64,000 bases of DNA from JADJNY01 sp046349615 (GCA_046349615.1 JAXMBZ010000012.1:62001-126000), one strand, 5' to 3'. Numbered from the stretch's first letter, positions 1-8,930 are shown. The notes: generated by a model not told the origin, from the sequence alone. Made by a program: numbers and translations.

Positions 1-197
1 GGGCAGACGATCTCGTCCGCGCGCAGCGTGCCTTCGAACAGGGGGCCCTCGAGGTGCGGACAGAACGCCTGCGCCGCGAGCACGGCGCCGTCGACCGTGT
101 AGAGCGCGAGCATGCCCCACGGGGTCTCGACGGCGCGGGGGCGCTTGGGATCGAGGTCGGCCGGACGCAGGCCGGTGTCGAACGAGGTCGAGCTCAC
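1..197 (-). CDS. Rieske [2Fe-2S] domain protein, N-terminal part (cut by window edge)
   Basis: Translated on the minus strand, the first 65 or so codons give a Rieske-like fold start. A CPHLEG motif (first Cys-His cluster ligand pair) is followed about 20 residues later by DEIVCP, where the second Cys-His pair begins, and the gene then runs off the window. Rieske domains bind a 2Fe-2S cluster through two Cys and two His. The second His lies outside the window. The short form suggests a small ferredoxin-type Rieske protein or the N-terminus of a dioxygenase ferredoxin component; I cannot tell which. I chose the GTG at 197 because the domain begins soon after it, but the frame stays open upstream, so the start is uncertain. 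Confidence 0.6.
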   Translation of the reverse strand, partial: MSSTSFDTGLRPADLDPKRPRAVETPWGMLALYTVDGAVLAAQAFCPHLEGPLFEGTLRADEIVC

Positions 198-250
198 GCG
201 GCAGAGCCTACGCGACCGCGGCGGGCGTGGTGAAGCGCGAGAAAGGGCGC

Positions 251-463
251 GAGCGGGAGCTCCATCGCCGGAGCGATCCGAAGGAGCTCGGCACCGTCCT
301 GCACGACGAAGCTCGGCCCCAGCGCGAACTCGGAAGGCCCGTTCACCGGACGGAGCCCGGCACGAGCGCGAGCGCGACGACGGCACCGAACGATCGCCTT
401 CGGCCGGAGCGCAAGCTCCTCCGCGGCATCGAACGCTCGCCTGCTTGCCGGAGCGCGAGCTCC
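251..463. repeat. Short dispersed palindrome-like motif in the 198-549 gap
   Basis: The 350-bp gap before rnhC has no convincing gene. It holds a recurring 16-base element, CCGGAGCGC(A/G)AGCTCC, at 404-419 and 448-463, with a shorter relative (GAGCGGGAGCTCC) at 251-263. The element is close to self-complementary. No role is assigned. The overlapping minus-strand open frame has poor codon structure and I do not call it a gene. Confidence 0.35.
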
Positions 464-549
464 ACTGCGGCCTCGATCCAGCGAACGTTCGCGCGAGTGG
501 ATGTCCAACGCGCCGTTGATCCGTTCGACGGCGCGGGCACAATCGGCGC

Positions 550-1485
550 GTGGCGCAGGAAACGCTCGTGTTCCAACTCTCCCCGCGGCGCGCGCCGGCG
601 CTGCGCGCGGAGCTCGCGGCGAGCGGGTACTCGTTCCGCACGGTCCCGTACGCGCTCTTCAGCGCGAAGGGCGACGGGGTCGTCGCGACGTTCTACGAGT
701 CGGGCAAGCTCGTCGTGCAAGGCGAGGGCGCGCGGATGTTCGCGGCGCGGTGGGTCGAGAACGCGGCGGACGGCGGCGGAGCGGGTGCCTCGAAGTCGAC
801 CGGCGGCGCGGAGCGTGACGCTTCGAACACGACGACGAGCGAGGGTTCGCGCGACGTCGAGACGCCTCTCGTCGGCAGCGACGAGTGCGGCAAGGGCGAC
901 TACTTCGGACCGCTCGTCGTGTGCGCCGTGCGGCTCGAGCCCGCGGAGCGGCGCGCGCTCGCCGGCGGGATGGTGCGCGACAGCAAGACGCTCTCCGACG
1001 AGGCGTGTCGACGGCTCGGCGCCGCGCTGCGCTCGAAGTACCGCTTCGCGATCGCGCGCCTCGATCCGCCCGAATACAACGCGGCGTGGGCTCGCGTCCG
1101 GAACGTGAACGAGGTGCTCGCGGACCTCCACGCCCGCGCGATCCGCGAGCTCGCGCAGCCGAAGGACCATGTGCTCGTCGACAAGTTCGCGGACGAAGGC
1201 CTGCTTCGGCGGCGATTGAAGGATCTCGACATCGCGCTCGAGCAACGCGTGCGCGCCGAAGCGGAGCTCGCGGTCGCGGCCGCGAGCATCATCGCGCGCG
1301 AGGAGTTCCTGAACGCGCTCGCCGAGCTCTCGGAAGCGGCCGCGGTCGACCTGCACAAAGGCGCCGGCGACCCCGTCGACGCCGCGGGCCGCCGCTTCAT
1401 CGCGATCCACGGCCGCGCGGGCCTCGCGAAGGTCGCCAAACTCCACTTCAAGAACACGCAGAAGCTCGGCGGCGCGCCTGAGTGA
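550..1485 (+). CDS. rnhC: Ribonuclease HIII
   Basis: This enzyme cleaves the RNA strand of RNA-DNA hybrids in the cytoplasm. At 311 residues it fits RNase HIII, which has an N-terminal TBP-like substrate-binding domain (here about residues 1-85) that RNase HII lacks. The catalytic RNase H domain opens with the family signature GSDECGKGDYFGPL, giving acidic metal ligands D111 and E112. A further conserved DSKTLSD follows, then an AAASIIARE segment and the LHFKNT C-terminus. A low-complexity Gly/Ala/Ser/Thr linker joins the two domains. The start is a GTG; no earlier in-frame start fits the TBP-like domain better. It lies about 90 bp upstream of dapF in the same orientation. Confidence 0.93.
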   Translation: MAQETLVFQLSPRRAPALRAELAASGYSFRTVPYALFSAKGDGVVATFYESGKLVVQGEGARMFAARWVENAADGGGAGASKSTGGAERDASNTTTSEGSRDVETPLVGSDECGKGDYFGPLVVCAVRLEPAERRALAGGMVRDSKTLSDEACRRLGAALRSKYRFAIARLDPPEYNAAWARVRNVNEVLADLHARAIRELAQPKDHVLVDKFADEGLLRRRLKDLDIALEQRVRAEAELAVAAASIIAREEFLNALAELSEAAAVDLHKGAGDPVDAAGRRFIAIHGRAGLAKVAKLHFKNTQKLGGAPE

Positions 1486-1572
1486 CGTGAGCGCGGATCG
1501 GCGCCGAGAACCCACGCTCGCACGTCGCTGGGACGCGCGCACGGGCTCCGAGCGAGCGCTACACTCCGCCCG

Positions 1573-2442
1573 ATGTCGGCGACGTGGATGGCGGGGGCCG
1601 GGAATCTGTTCGTGATGCTCGACGGGTTCGTCGACGCGTTGCCCGCGGATCCCGCGGCGTTCGCGCGCGAGGCGTGCACGCGCTCGGCGCCGAACGGGCA
1701 GCGCCCCGACGGCGTGATTCTCGTGAAGCGGCCGCGCGCGGGCGGCGACTGCGTCATGGAGATCTACAACGCCGACGGATCGAGGCCTGAGACGTGCGGG
1801 AACGGTCTGCGCTGCGTCGCGAAGCTCGCGTTCGACCGCGGTCACGTCGCGAAGAACCCGTTCGTGATCGAGACCGACGCGGGGCCCGTGACGGCGCGGG
1901 TCGCGCTCGAACCCGCGAGGACGGCGCGATGCGACGAAAGAGGACTCGATGCGGAGGTCGCGACGACCCGCGAGGCGTGCGTCGTCCGCGCGACGATCGC
2001 GATGGGGGTGCCGCGCATCCTCGCGCGCGGGGAGCGGCTCCACGCGCTCGGCGGCGAGCACTCCGCCGTGCTCGTCGACGTCGGCAATCCGCACTGCGTG
2101 CTCTTCGTCGACGACGAGCGCACGGCGCCCGTGACGACGCTCGGGCCCGCGCTCGAGCGTCATGCGCGCTTTCCGCGCGGCACGAACGTCGAGTTCCTCG
2201 CGCTGCGGCGCGACGGCGCGTTCCTGCGCGTGTGGGAGCGCGGCGTCGGCGAGACGCAGGCGTGCGGCACCGGAGCGTGCGCTGCGGCGCTCGCGGCGGT
2301 CGACGCTGGGCGGGCGACGTTCCCCGTGACGCTGCGCGTGCCCGGCGGCGTGCTCGTGGTCGACTCGGACGGTCGCGGCGGGGTGACGCTCGAAGGTCCG
2401 GTCGAGGAAGTCGCGTCGGCGAGCTCCGTGCGCGCGCGGTGA
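1573..2442 (+). CDS. dapF: Diaminopimelate epimerase
   Basis: It interconverts LL- and meso-diaminopimelate in the lysine and peptidoglycan pathway, so the cell probably makes a DAP-containing wall. The 289-residue protein carries both catalytic thiol motifs: ETCGNGLRC with Cys75, and QACGTGACA with Cys231. These act as the acid/base pair of this cofactor-free epimerase. NADGS before the first motif and VGNPHCV in the middle are also family hallmarks. One oddity is that the N-terminal substrate-binding motif reads GAGNLF, where GxGNDF is usual, so the Asp is replaced by Leu. The catalytic residues are intact and I expect activity. MurJ, another cell-wall gene, lies 7 kb downstream. Confidence 0.93.
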   Translation: MSATWMAGAGNLFVMLDGFVDALPADPAAFAREACTRSAPNGQRPDGVILVKRPRAGGDCVMEIYNADGSRPETCGNGLRCVAKLAFDRGHVAKNPFVIETDAGPVTARVALEPARTARCDERGLDAEVATTREACVVRATIAMGVPRILARGERLHALGGEHSAVLVDVGNPHCVLFVDDERTAPVTTLGPALERHARFPRGTNVEFLALRRDGAFLRVWERGVGETQACGTGACAAALAAVDAGRATFPVTLRVPGGVLVVDSDGRGGVTLEGPVEEVASASSVRAR

Positions 2443-2557
2443 CGCGCTCGTTCCCGGACGCGAACGACGGCGCGTGAGGCGAGCGCGCGGAGCCTGTTGC
2501 TTCGTGCGCGTGCTCGCGGTGGGAGCTCTGCTACCGTAGGCGCTGCACGCGCTCCGC

Positions 2558-4216
2558 ATGGGCTTCCTGTTCCACATCGTGCTCGCCGTCGCGGCGCTCG
2601 GGTTCGCCGACCTCGGTTGGGAGAGCCCGCGCGAGTGGCCGTGGATGGGGCTCGTGCTCGCGCTCGTGCCGTATTTCGTCGCGAGCTGGGTGCACCGCGC
2701 GTACCTCGCGCACCGCTTCAAGCTCGCGGCGTTCGGCGGACGCGTGCTCGCGATCCTGCCGCCCGTGCTGTTCGCGGTCTTCGTCGGCGTGTTCGGCTGG
2801 GAATCGAGCGTCGATCGTTGGTGCGGCACGAGTTCGTCGCTGCTCGCGTGGCCCGGGCCGTCGCTCGTGCCGCTCTTCGCGCCGTTCGTCGTGTACGAGG
2901 TGCTCACGATCGACGCGAAGGCACGCATTCGCGCGCTCTGGTCGCGCGCGGAAGGGAAGCGTTGGCGCGCGTTCCAGGTGCGGATGTTCGCGTCGGCGCT
3001 CGTGCCGATCGCCGTGTACGGCGTCGTTTCGATCGTGATCGGCCGCTTCCCCGACCTGCGCACGCGCATCGAGACCGTGACGGCGTACAACGCTCTGTTC
3101 GCGGGCACGATGCTCGTCGTGCTCGCGCTCTTCCTGCCGTTCCTCCTGCGCAACACGTGGGACACGGAGCCGATCCCGCCCGGTCCGCAGCGCGCGTTGC
3201 TCGAGACCGTCGCGCGCGTCGCGAAGTTCCGCGCGCGCGAGCTCCTCGTGTGGAAGACGGGCGGCACGCTCTCCAACGCGGCGATCGTCGGTCTCTCGCA
3301 GCGCACGCGCGTCGTGCTCTTCTCCGATCAATTGCTCGCGCAGCTCGACGCGCGCGAGCTCGCGGCCGTGTTCGCGCACGAGATGGGTCACGCGGTGAAG
3401 CGTCACGTGCTCGTCTTCCTCGCGCTCGCGGGCGGGTTCTTCCTCACGCTCGATTGGGCGGCGAACGCAGCGCTCGAGACGAGCGCGTGGCTCGCGGGCG
3501 GGATCTCGATCGGCGCGCTCGCGTTCGGGTACGTCGCGTTCGGCTGGCTCTCGCGGCGCTTCGAGCTCGAGGCCGACCTCCACAGCCTCGCGCTGTTGCG
3601 CGATCCGCAGGCGCTCGTCGACGCGCTCGAGAAAGTCGGCGGGCACTTCCGCGACGTCGCGAGTTGGCGCCACTTCAGCACGGCGAAGCGCGTCGATTTC
3701 CTCGTGCGCGCCGCGCAGGACGCGAACGTGGGACGCAGGCTCGTGCGGCTCCTGCGCACGGTCGCGATCAGCGCGGCGGTGCTCTTCGTCGTCGGGCTCG
3801 CGCTCCAGGCACGCACGGCGTGGCAGCGCGCGCCGGCGGAGCTCGTACGCGCCGACCTCGCGCTCGGGTTCTATGCGAACGCCGTCGAGCGCGCGCGCAC
3901 GCTCGAGGAGGTCGAACCCGACCTCGCGCGTCTCGTCGCGCGCGCGAGCCGACTCGACCGCGCGCAGGCGGACGCGGACGGACGCACGTCGGTCGAGGAG
4001 CTCGAACGCCGCGCGCGTGCGGCGCTCGACGAGCGCGATGCCGCGAGCGCGTACGAGTGGCTCGCGCTCGGCGCGCTGCGCGAGCGCACGGACCTCGCCG
4101 CGATCGCGGAGGCCGTGCACGCGCTCCAGGTCGACCCGCACGCGCCGGTGCGCGAGGCGCTCGGCGACGAACTCTGGAGCGCTTGGGGTGACGCGCTGTC
4201 GCGGCTCGCGCCCTGA
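2558..4216 (+). CDS. M48 family membrane zinc metallopeptidase
   Basis: A 552-residue membrane protein of the Ste24/HtpX class. Several hydrophobic segments occupy roughly residues 1-210. The zinc-binding HEMGH (H274-E275-H278) follows, then two more hydrophobic stretches, and then the ELEAD element that supplies the third zinc ligand. The C-terminal 150 residues are charged, Ala-rich and probably helical, extending beyond the usual HtpX length. M48 enzymes degrade membrane or exported proteins, or process CAAX-like substrates. The substrate here is unknown. It is convergent with the flavin reductase, with only 20 bp between stops. I cannot separate an HtpX-type quality-control role from a Ste24-like role. 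Confidence 0.85.
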   Translation: MGFLFHIVLAVAALGFADLGWESPREWPWMGLVLALVPYFVASWVHRAYLAHRFKLAAFGGRVLAILPPVLFAVFVGVFGWESSVDRWCGTSSSLLAWPGPSLVPLFAPFVVYEVLTIDAKARIRALWSRAEGKRWRAFQVRMFASALVPIAVYGVVSIVIGRFPDLRTRIETVTAYNALFAGTMLVVLALFLPFLLRNTWDTEPIPPGPQRALLETVARVAKFRARELLVWKTGGTLSNAAIVGLSQRTRVVLFSDQLLAQLDARELAAVFAHEMGHAVKRHVLVFLALAGGFFLTLDWAANAALETSAWLAGGISIGALAFGYVAFGWLSRRFELEADLHSLALLRDPQALVDALEKVGGHFRDVASWRHFSTAKRVDFLVRAAQDANVGRRLVRLLRTVAISAAVLFVVGLALQARTAWQRAPAELVRADLALGFYANAVERARTLEEVEPDLARLVARASRLDRAQADADGRTSVEELERRARAALDERDAASAYEWLALGALRERTDLAAIAEAVHALQVDPHAPVREALGDELWSAWGDALSRLAP

Positions 4217-4236
4217 CTTCGCGCGCAGAGCGACGC

Positions 4237-4719
4237 TCAGTAGGAGAGCCCGTTCTTGCGCAGATGCACGTGCGGCTCGCCCTCGCGGAGCAGGGCGCCC
4301 GCCACGACCTCGCCGAGCACGAGCACGCCGTCGCCTGCGGCTTGCTCGCCGACGATGAGGCACTCGAACCACGCGAGCGACTCGGCGAGCGCGGGCAGCC
4401 CCGCCGGAGTGCGGGCGAGCGCGAGCCGATCGAACGGCGTCTCGCCGTCGCCGAGTCGGCGCGTGAACGCGGACATCGCCCGCCGCGATTCGACGTCGAG
4501 GACCGACACCGCGAACGCGCCCGCACGGCGCAGGTCGGCGAGGATCGGCCGGTCGCGCCCGACCGCGACGCTCACGATCGGTGGGGTCAGGCTCGCCTGC
4601 ATCACGAAGGACGCGAGGAAGCCCGCCGGACGGCCGTCGACGACCGTGGTCACGATGAAGAGGCCGGAGGGGATCCGACCGAGGGCGCGGGCGAGCGGGG
4701 GGAGTTCGTCGGGCGGCAT
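4237..4719 (-). CDS. Flavin reductase family protein
   Basis: A 160-residue protein matching the flavin-reductase-like (FMN-binding split barrel) family along its whole length. It shows the IPSGLFIVTT N-terminal strand, the G-F-(L/T)-ASF-x-QASLTPP-motif around residues 33-47 that contacts FMN, SVLD near residue 77, and a C-terminal EVVAG...RKNGLSY. Relatives use NAD(P)H to reduce flavins, often for a partner monooxygenase, or bind FMN as small oxidoreductases. No monooxygenase is adjacent, so the partner is unknown. The ATG start lies directly before the first barrel strand. Confidence 0.85.
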   Translation of the reverse strand: MPPDELPPLARALGRIPSGLFIVTTVVDGRPAGFLASFVMQASLTPPIVSVAVGRDRPILADLRRAGAFAVSVLDVESRRAMSAFTRRLGDGETPFDRLALARTPAGLPALAESLAWFECLIVGEQAAGDGVLVLGEVVAGALLREGEPHVHLRKNGLSY

Positions 4720-4762
4720 GCGGTCCGGCCAGCCTAGAGGCCGGGAGCGACCCCAGGAAGCC

Positions 4763-4869
4763 GGCCTCTTTCGCTGGGGATCCGCTCCGACGCCACGACC
4801 CGTCGCGGTCCCGGAGGACGAGCAATGCCAGGGCTCGCGGTGGTTCGGCGATCCCCAGCGACAGAGGCC
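4763..4869. ncRNA. Candidate structured RNA with a 20-bp closing helix
   Basis: The 405-bp gap between the flavin reductase and the next gene holds a long inverted repeat. Bases 4763-4782 (GGCCTCTTTCGCTGGGGATC) pair with 4850-4869, with a single mismatch in 20. Inside, 4808-4811 can pair with 4816-4819, and 4819-4823 (CGAGC) can pair with 4832-4836 (GCTCG), so a branched or rod fold of 107 nt is possible. Length and a purine-rich apical loop near the centre recall a small SRP RNA, but I do not see the conserved SRP domain-IV sequences. 6S RNA is a second possibility. The coding strand is unknown. The rest of the gap (4870-5124) shows nothing I can name. Confidence 0.4.
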
Positions 4870-5124
4870 AGGACCCAGCCGCGGACCGGGCCGGACCGAG
4901 GGACTCGGCCGGGTCGCGCGACTCCGGCGCCGCTCGGCCTCGGCGTCCCTCTCGCTCGACCCGCTCCCGACCCTCGACGCCCCCCTTCGTCGGGTGCAGC
5001 TCGCACGCCAGCTCGAGCTCGAAGGTCACTGCGAAAGACCCTCCGCCCTAATAATAAGGAAGCCCTGGAATCAGCCGGAGCGCGCCGGGATAATCCCGCC
5101 CCACACCCTTCGCGCCGCCCTCCC

Positions 5125-6216
5125 ATGACCGTCACGCGCCGCTCGGTTCCCACTGCCGAGCCTGTTTCGATCTGCGACGAGCCGCTCCCGGGCTCCGCCG
5201 CTGCCGCCTCCGATCTCGCCGACCGGCTCCAGCCCTGGGCCGAGGACCGGGAGCTCTGTTCACGCGACCTCGTTCTCGCGACCGCGCGCGAGGTCTGCGA
5301 CTGGACGCTCGACTGGCCGACGGACTGGGACGCGCTGCGCATCGGCGGCGAGCTCGAGCGCGGGTTCAGCACCTGGGCGGCCGACCACGTGTGGCGCGGG
5401 CCGTGCGCGCAGTTCTTGGACGCGCTGCGACGCACGTGGTGGGGCTACCGCGACCACGGCCGGGATGAGCTGCAGGGGATCTTCGCGGAGGAGGTCGGCC
5501 TCTGGCTCTGGAGCATCGAGGAAGGACTCGAGGCCTTCGGCGAGCACGACGTCGCGTGGAACGGCGAGCCGCTCGCGCGCGGCCGGCGACTTCCGTTGCG
5601 GCGCGAGGCCGCACGGCACGCCGCGGAGACGCTCGGGAAGGGCGAGATCGTGCTCGTGACCGCGTGGTCGGAGACGCTCGCGCTCGCACTCGAACTCGCT
5701 TGGAAGGCGGGCAAGAAGCCGCACCTCTTGATGGGAGAGTCGCTCCCTTGGCTCGACGGTCGGCGCATGGCGCGGCGGGTCGTGCCCGAGGGTGTGCGGG
5801 TCACGCTCGTCTACGATGCGGCGCTGCCGCGCGAGCTCGCGCGCGCCGACCGAGTGTGGACGCCGGCCGAGGCGATCGGTGCGAGCGCGTTCACGACGCG
5901 CATCGGCACGCGCACGCTGCTCGAGGCCGCGCATGCGGAGCAGATCCCCGTCGAACTCGTGACGACGAGCGACAAGGTCGTCCCCGGCGGTGCGCTCTCG
6001 CTGCCGCGCTGGTGCCGGCGCTCGCCCGACCTCCTGTGGGAGGACGCGATCGAGGGTGTGACCCTCGAGCTCGACTGCTACGAGCCCGTGCCGCTCGAGC
6101 TCACTCCGCAACCGATCACCGAGGTTGGACGCGAGCGCGTCGCGGACCTCTCGCTCCGCGCGCTGCGCGCGGACACCGAGCTCCCCTGCGGCGCGACCGA
6201 TCGCGCACGACTCTGA
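5125..6216 (+). CDS. eIF-2B/MtnA-like family protein
   Basis: A 363-residue protein whose C-terminal half (about 170-310) matches the Rossmann-like domain shared by eIF-2B subunits, methylthioribose-1-phosphate isomerase and ribose-1,5-bisphosphate isomerase. The pattern GEIVLVTAWSETLALAL is followed by ES, then a VTLVYDAALP segment, RADRVWTPAEAIGAS, a KIG-like RIGT, and VELVTTSDKVVP. Known relatives isomerise phosphorylated sugars. The canonical MtnA catalytic Cys/Asp set is not obvious, so the substrate is open. I placed the start at the ATG at 5125 because the sequence upstream is intergenic in character (it carries the structured-RNA candidate), although the frame is open to 4825. Confidence 0.7.
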   Translation: MTVTRRSVPTAEPVSICDEPLPGSAAAASDLADRLQPWAEDRELCSRDLVLATAREVCDWTLDWPTDWDALRIGGELERGFSTWAADHVWRGPCAQFLDALRRTWWGYRDHGRDELQGIFAEEVGLWLWSIEEGLEAFGEHDVAWNGEPLARGRRLPLRREAARHAAETLGKGEIVLVTAWSETLALALELAWKAGKKPHLLMGESLPWLDGRRMARRVVPEGVRVTLVYDAALPRELARADRVWTPAEAIGASAFTTRIGTRTLLEAAHAEQIPVELVTTSDKVVPGGALSLPRWCRRSPDLLWEDAIEGVTLELDCYEPVPLELTPQPITEVGRERVADLSLRALRADTELPCGATDRARL

Positions 6217-6296
6217 GGACCGGCGTCGCGCCGCGTTCGACGGGAGCCCCGCACCTCTTCACCGTTTCCGATTCCTGACGAGCCCACCCCACGATC

Positions 6297-8897
6297 ATGA
6301 CCGAGAGCGAAACCACGCCCACGGAACCGCACGGCGGACGCGTCACACCGCGGCTCATCGAGCGCGAGATGAAGGAGTCGTACCTCACGTACGCGCTCTC
6401 CGTCATCCACTCGCGCGCGCTCCCCGACGTGCGCGACGGTTTGAAGCCGTCGCAGCGGCGCATCCTCGTCGCGATGAACGACCTGAACTTGACGCCGCGC
6501 GCCAAGTACAGGAAGTGCGCGAAGATCGCGGGCGACACGTCGGGCAACTACCACCCGCACGGCGAAGCGGTCATCTACCCGACGCTCGTGCGCATGGCGC
6601 AGGACTTCTCGCTGCGCTACCCGCTCATCGACGGGCAGGGGAACTTCGGTTCGATCGACAACGACCCGCCGGCGGCCATGCGCTACACGGAAGCGCGCAT
6701 GGCGGGCACCGCGGTCGAGATGATGGCCGATCTCGACAAGGAGACGGTCGACTTCGAGCCCAACTACGACGGCACGCGCACGCAGCCGATCGTGCTGCCG
6801 GGGCGCTTCCCGAACCTCCTCTGCAACGGTTCGGAGGGCATCGCGGTCGGCATGGCGACGAGCCTGCCGCCGCACAACCTCGGCGAGATCTGCAACGCGC
6901 TGCGCGCGGTGCTCGACGATCCGCAGGTGACGCTGCAGGCGCTCTCCGAGATCGTGAAAGGCCCTGATTTCCCGACCGGCGGCATCATCATGGGCCGCAA
7001 CGGCATCCTGCAGTCGCAGGTCACCGGCCGCGGTCTCGTGCGCGTCCGTGCCCGCACGTCCGTCGAGGACAAGGGCACGAAGCAAGTCATCGTCGTCAGC
7101 GAGATCCCGTACCAGGTCCGCAAGAGCGCGATCATCGAGAAGATCGTCGAGGTGGTGAAGGAAGGCCGCATCACCGGCATCTCCGACATCCGCGACGAGT
7201 CCGACCGCGACGGGATGCGCCTCGTCATCGAGCTCAAGAAGGGCGAGGACCCCGAGGTCATCAGGAACCAGCTGTTCCAGTACACGCCGCTCCAGACGAC
7301 GTTCTCGATCATCAACCTGGCGATCGTCGATCGTCAGCCGCGCACGCTCACGCTGCGCGGGTTGCTCGATTGCTACCTCAAGCACCGGCGCATCGTCATC
7401 CGCCGGCGCACGCAGTTCTTGCTCCGCGAAGCGGAGGCGCGGAAGCACATCGTCGAGGGCTTGCGCATCGCCGTCGACAACATCGACCAGGTGATCGCGC
7501 TCATCCGCGCCAGCAAGACGCGCGAGGAAGCGCGCGAGCGCTTGAGCCAGGCGTTCGGCCTGTCCGACCGCCAGTCGCAGGCGATCGTCGACATGCGCCT
7601 CGGCGCCTTGACCGGCCTCGAGCGCGAGAAGCTCGAGCAGGAGTACGAGAAGCTCGTCGCCGAGATCGCGGACCTGAACGACATCCTCGCGCGCGATGCG
7701 CGCGTCGTGCAGATCATCAAGGAGGACCTCGACGACCTCGAGAAGAAGTACGGCGACAAGCGCCGCACCGAGATCAGCGCCGAGGAGATCGACGGCAACT
7801 TCGACCTCGAAGAGCTCATCACCGAGCAGATGATGGTCGTGACCGTCTCGCAGGACGGCTACATCAAGCGCACGCCGCTCGACGTCTATCGCGCGCAGGG
7901 CCGCGGCGGGCGCGGCATCAAGGGCTCGGAAGCGAAGGAGGGCGACGTGCTCAAGTCGCTCTTCGTCGCGAGCACGCACGACTACGTGCTCAACTTCTCG
8001 AACAAGGGCAAGGTGTACTGGCTCAAGGTCTACAACCTGCCCGAAGCCACGCGCACGTCGAAGGGCCGCGCGATCAACAACCTCCTCCCGCTCGAGGAAG
8101 GTGAGACGATCACGAACGTGCTCCGCGTCATGGACTTCGACAACCAGGCGAACGTGTTCTTCGCGACCCGCCGTGGGACGGTGAAGAAGACGAAGCTCGA
8201 GGCCTACTCGCGTCCGAAGAAGGGCGGCATCCGCGCCATCCTGCTCGACGAAGGCGACGAGGTCGTCGGCGTCTCGCTCTCGAAGCCGGGCGACACGATC
8301 CTCCTCGCGAGCAAGGACGGCCAGGCGATCCGCTTCGACGAGGCCGCGGTGCGTCAGATGGGCCGCACGAGCTACGGCGTGCGCGGCATCCGCCTGCTCG
8401 ACACGGACGTCGTCGTCGGCTGCGTCGTGATCAGCGATCCGAACGCGACGCTGATCACCGGCTGCGAGGCCGGTCACGGCAAGCGCACGCCGGTCGAGGA
8501 CTACCCGATCAAGGGTCGCGGCGGCCAAGGCGTCATCAACATCAAGACGGAAGGTCGCAACGGCGGCGTCGTCGGCGTCGCGCTCGCGAAGGACGGCGAC
8601 GACGTCATGTTCATCACGCAGACGGGCATGATCGTGCGCACGCCGATCGCGGACGTGTCGACGATGGGCCGCAATACGCAGGGCGTGCGGCTCGTGAACC
8701 TGAAGGACGGCGACAAGCTCGTCGCGCTCGAGGTCGTGTCCGAGCAAGATCTCGAGCGCTTCGCCGACGCGGAAGCCCAGCGTCCGCAGCGCACGGGCGC
8801 GCGTCCCGAGCTCATCACCGAGGACGACGGCGCGGACGACGAGGAAGTCGTCGACGACGTCCGCGAGGACGACCCGGAAGACGAGCCCGAGAGCTGA
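6297..8897 (+). CDS. gyrA: DNA gyrase subunit A
   Basis: Breaking and rejoining subunit of gyrase, 866 residues. The N-terminal winged-helix domain has the catalytic tyrosine in AAMRYTEAR (Y130, equivalent to E. coli Y122). The coiled-coil/tower region and a six-bladed C-terminal pinwheel follow. The pinwheel contains the GyrA box QGRGGRG (from Q534), which marks gyrase rather than topoisomerase IV. An acidic tail ends the protein. In the quinolone-determining region HPHGEAVIYPT, the positions equal to E. coli S83 and D87 are Ala91 and Pro95. That removes the residues that anchor the drug's Mg-water bridge, so intrinsic quinolone insensitivity is likely. gyrB is not adjacent. Confidence 0.96.
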   Translation: MTESETTPTEPHGGRVTPRLIEREMKESYLTYALSVIHSRALPDVRDGLKPSQRRILVAMNDLNLTPRAKYRKCAKIAGDTSGNYHPHGEAVIYPTLVRMAQDFSLRYPLIDGQGNFGSIDNDPPAAMRYTEARMAGTAVEMMADLDKETVDFEPNYDGTRTQPIVLPGRFPNLLCNGSEGIAVGMATSLPPHNLGEICNALRAVLDDPQVTLQALSEIVKGPDFPTGGIIMGRNGILQSQVTGRGLVRVRARTSVEDKGTKQVIVVSEIPYQVRKSAIIEKIVEVVKEGRITGISDIRDESDRDGMRLVIELKKGEDPEVIRNQLFQYTPLQTTFSIINLAIVDRQPRTLTLRGLLDCYLKHRRIVIRRRTQFLLREAEARKHIVEGLRIAVDNIDQVIALIRASKTREEARERLSQAFGLSDRQSQAIVDMRLGALTGLEREKLEQEYEKLVAEIADLNDILARDARVVQIIKEDLDDLEKKYGDKRRTEISAEEIDGNFDLEELITEQMMVVTVSQDGYIKRTPLDVYRAQGRGGRGIKGSEAKEGDVLKSLFVASTHDYVLNFSNKGKVYWLKVYNLPEATRTSKGRAINNLLPLEEGETITNVLRVMDFDNQANVFFATRRGTVKKTKLEAYSRPKKGGIRAILLDEGDEVVGVSLSKPGDTILLASKDGQAIRFDEAAVRQMGRTSYGVRGIRLLDTDVVVGCVVISDPNATLITGCEAGHGKRTPVEDYPIKGRGGQGVINIKTEGRNGGVVGVALAKDGDDVMFITQTGMIVRTPIADVSTMGRNTQGVRLVNLKDGDKLVALEVVSEQDLERFADAEAQRPQRTGARPELITEDDGADDEEVVDDVREDDPEDEPES

Positions 8898-8904
8898 TTC
8901 CGCC

Positions 8905-8930
8905 CGGCGCCGCCCAACACGGCGGCGCCG
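8905..8930 (+). terminator. Hairpin after gyrA
   Basis: A perfect 10-bp stem (CGGCGCCGCC paired with GGCGGCGCCG) around a CAACAC loop starts 7 bases after the gyrA stop. There is no strong T run, so it may be a weak intrinsic terminator or an mRNA 3-prime stabilising hairpin. Confidence 0.6.

Noticed and set aside
343..3306. A 987-codon open frame on the minus strand across rnhC and dapF
   Set aside because: Antisense shadow caused by high GC. Its translation is Arg/Ala-rich without domains, while the plus strand encodes two clear enzymes.
4763..4869. Assignment of the inverted repeat to an FMN riboswitch because a flavin reductase is adjacent
   Set aside because: None of the conserved RFN-element sequences is present and the element is not in the leader of the reductase gene, which is transcribed away from it.
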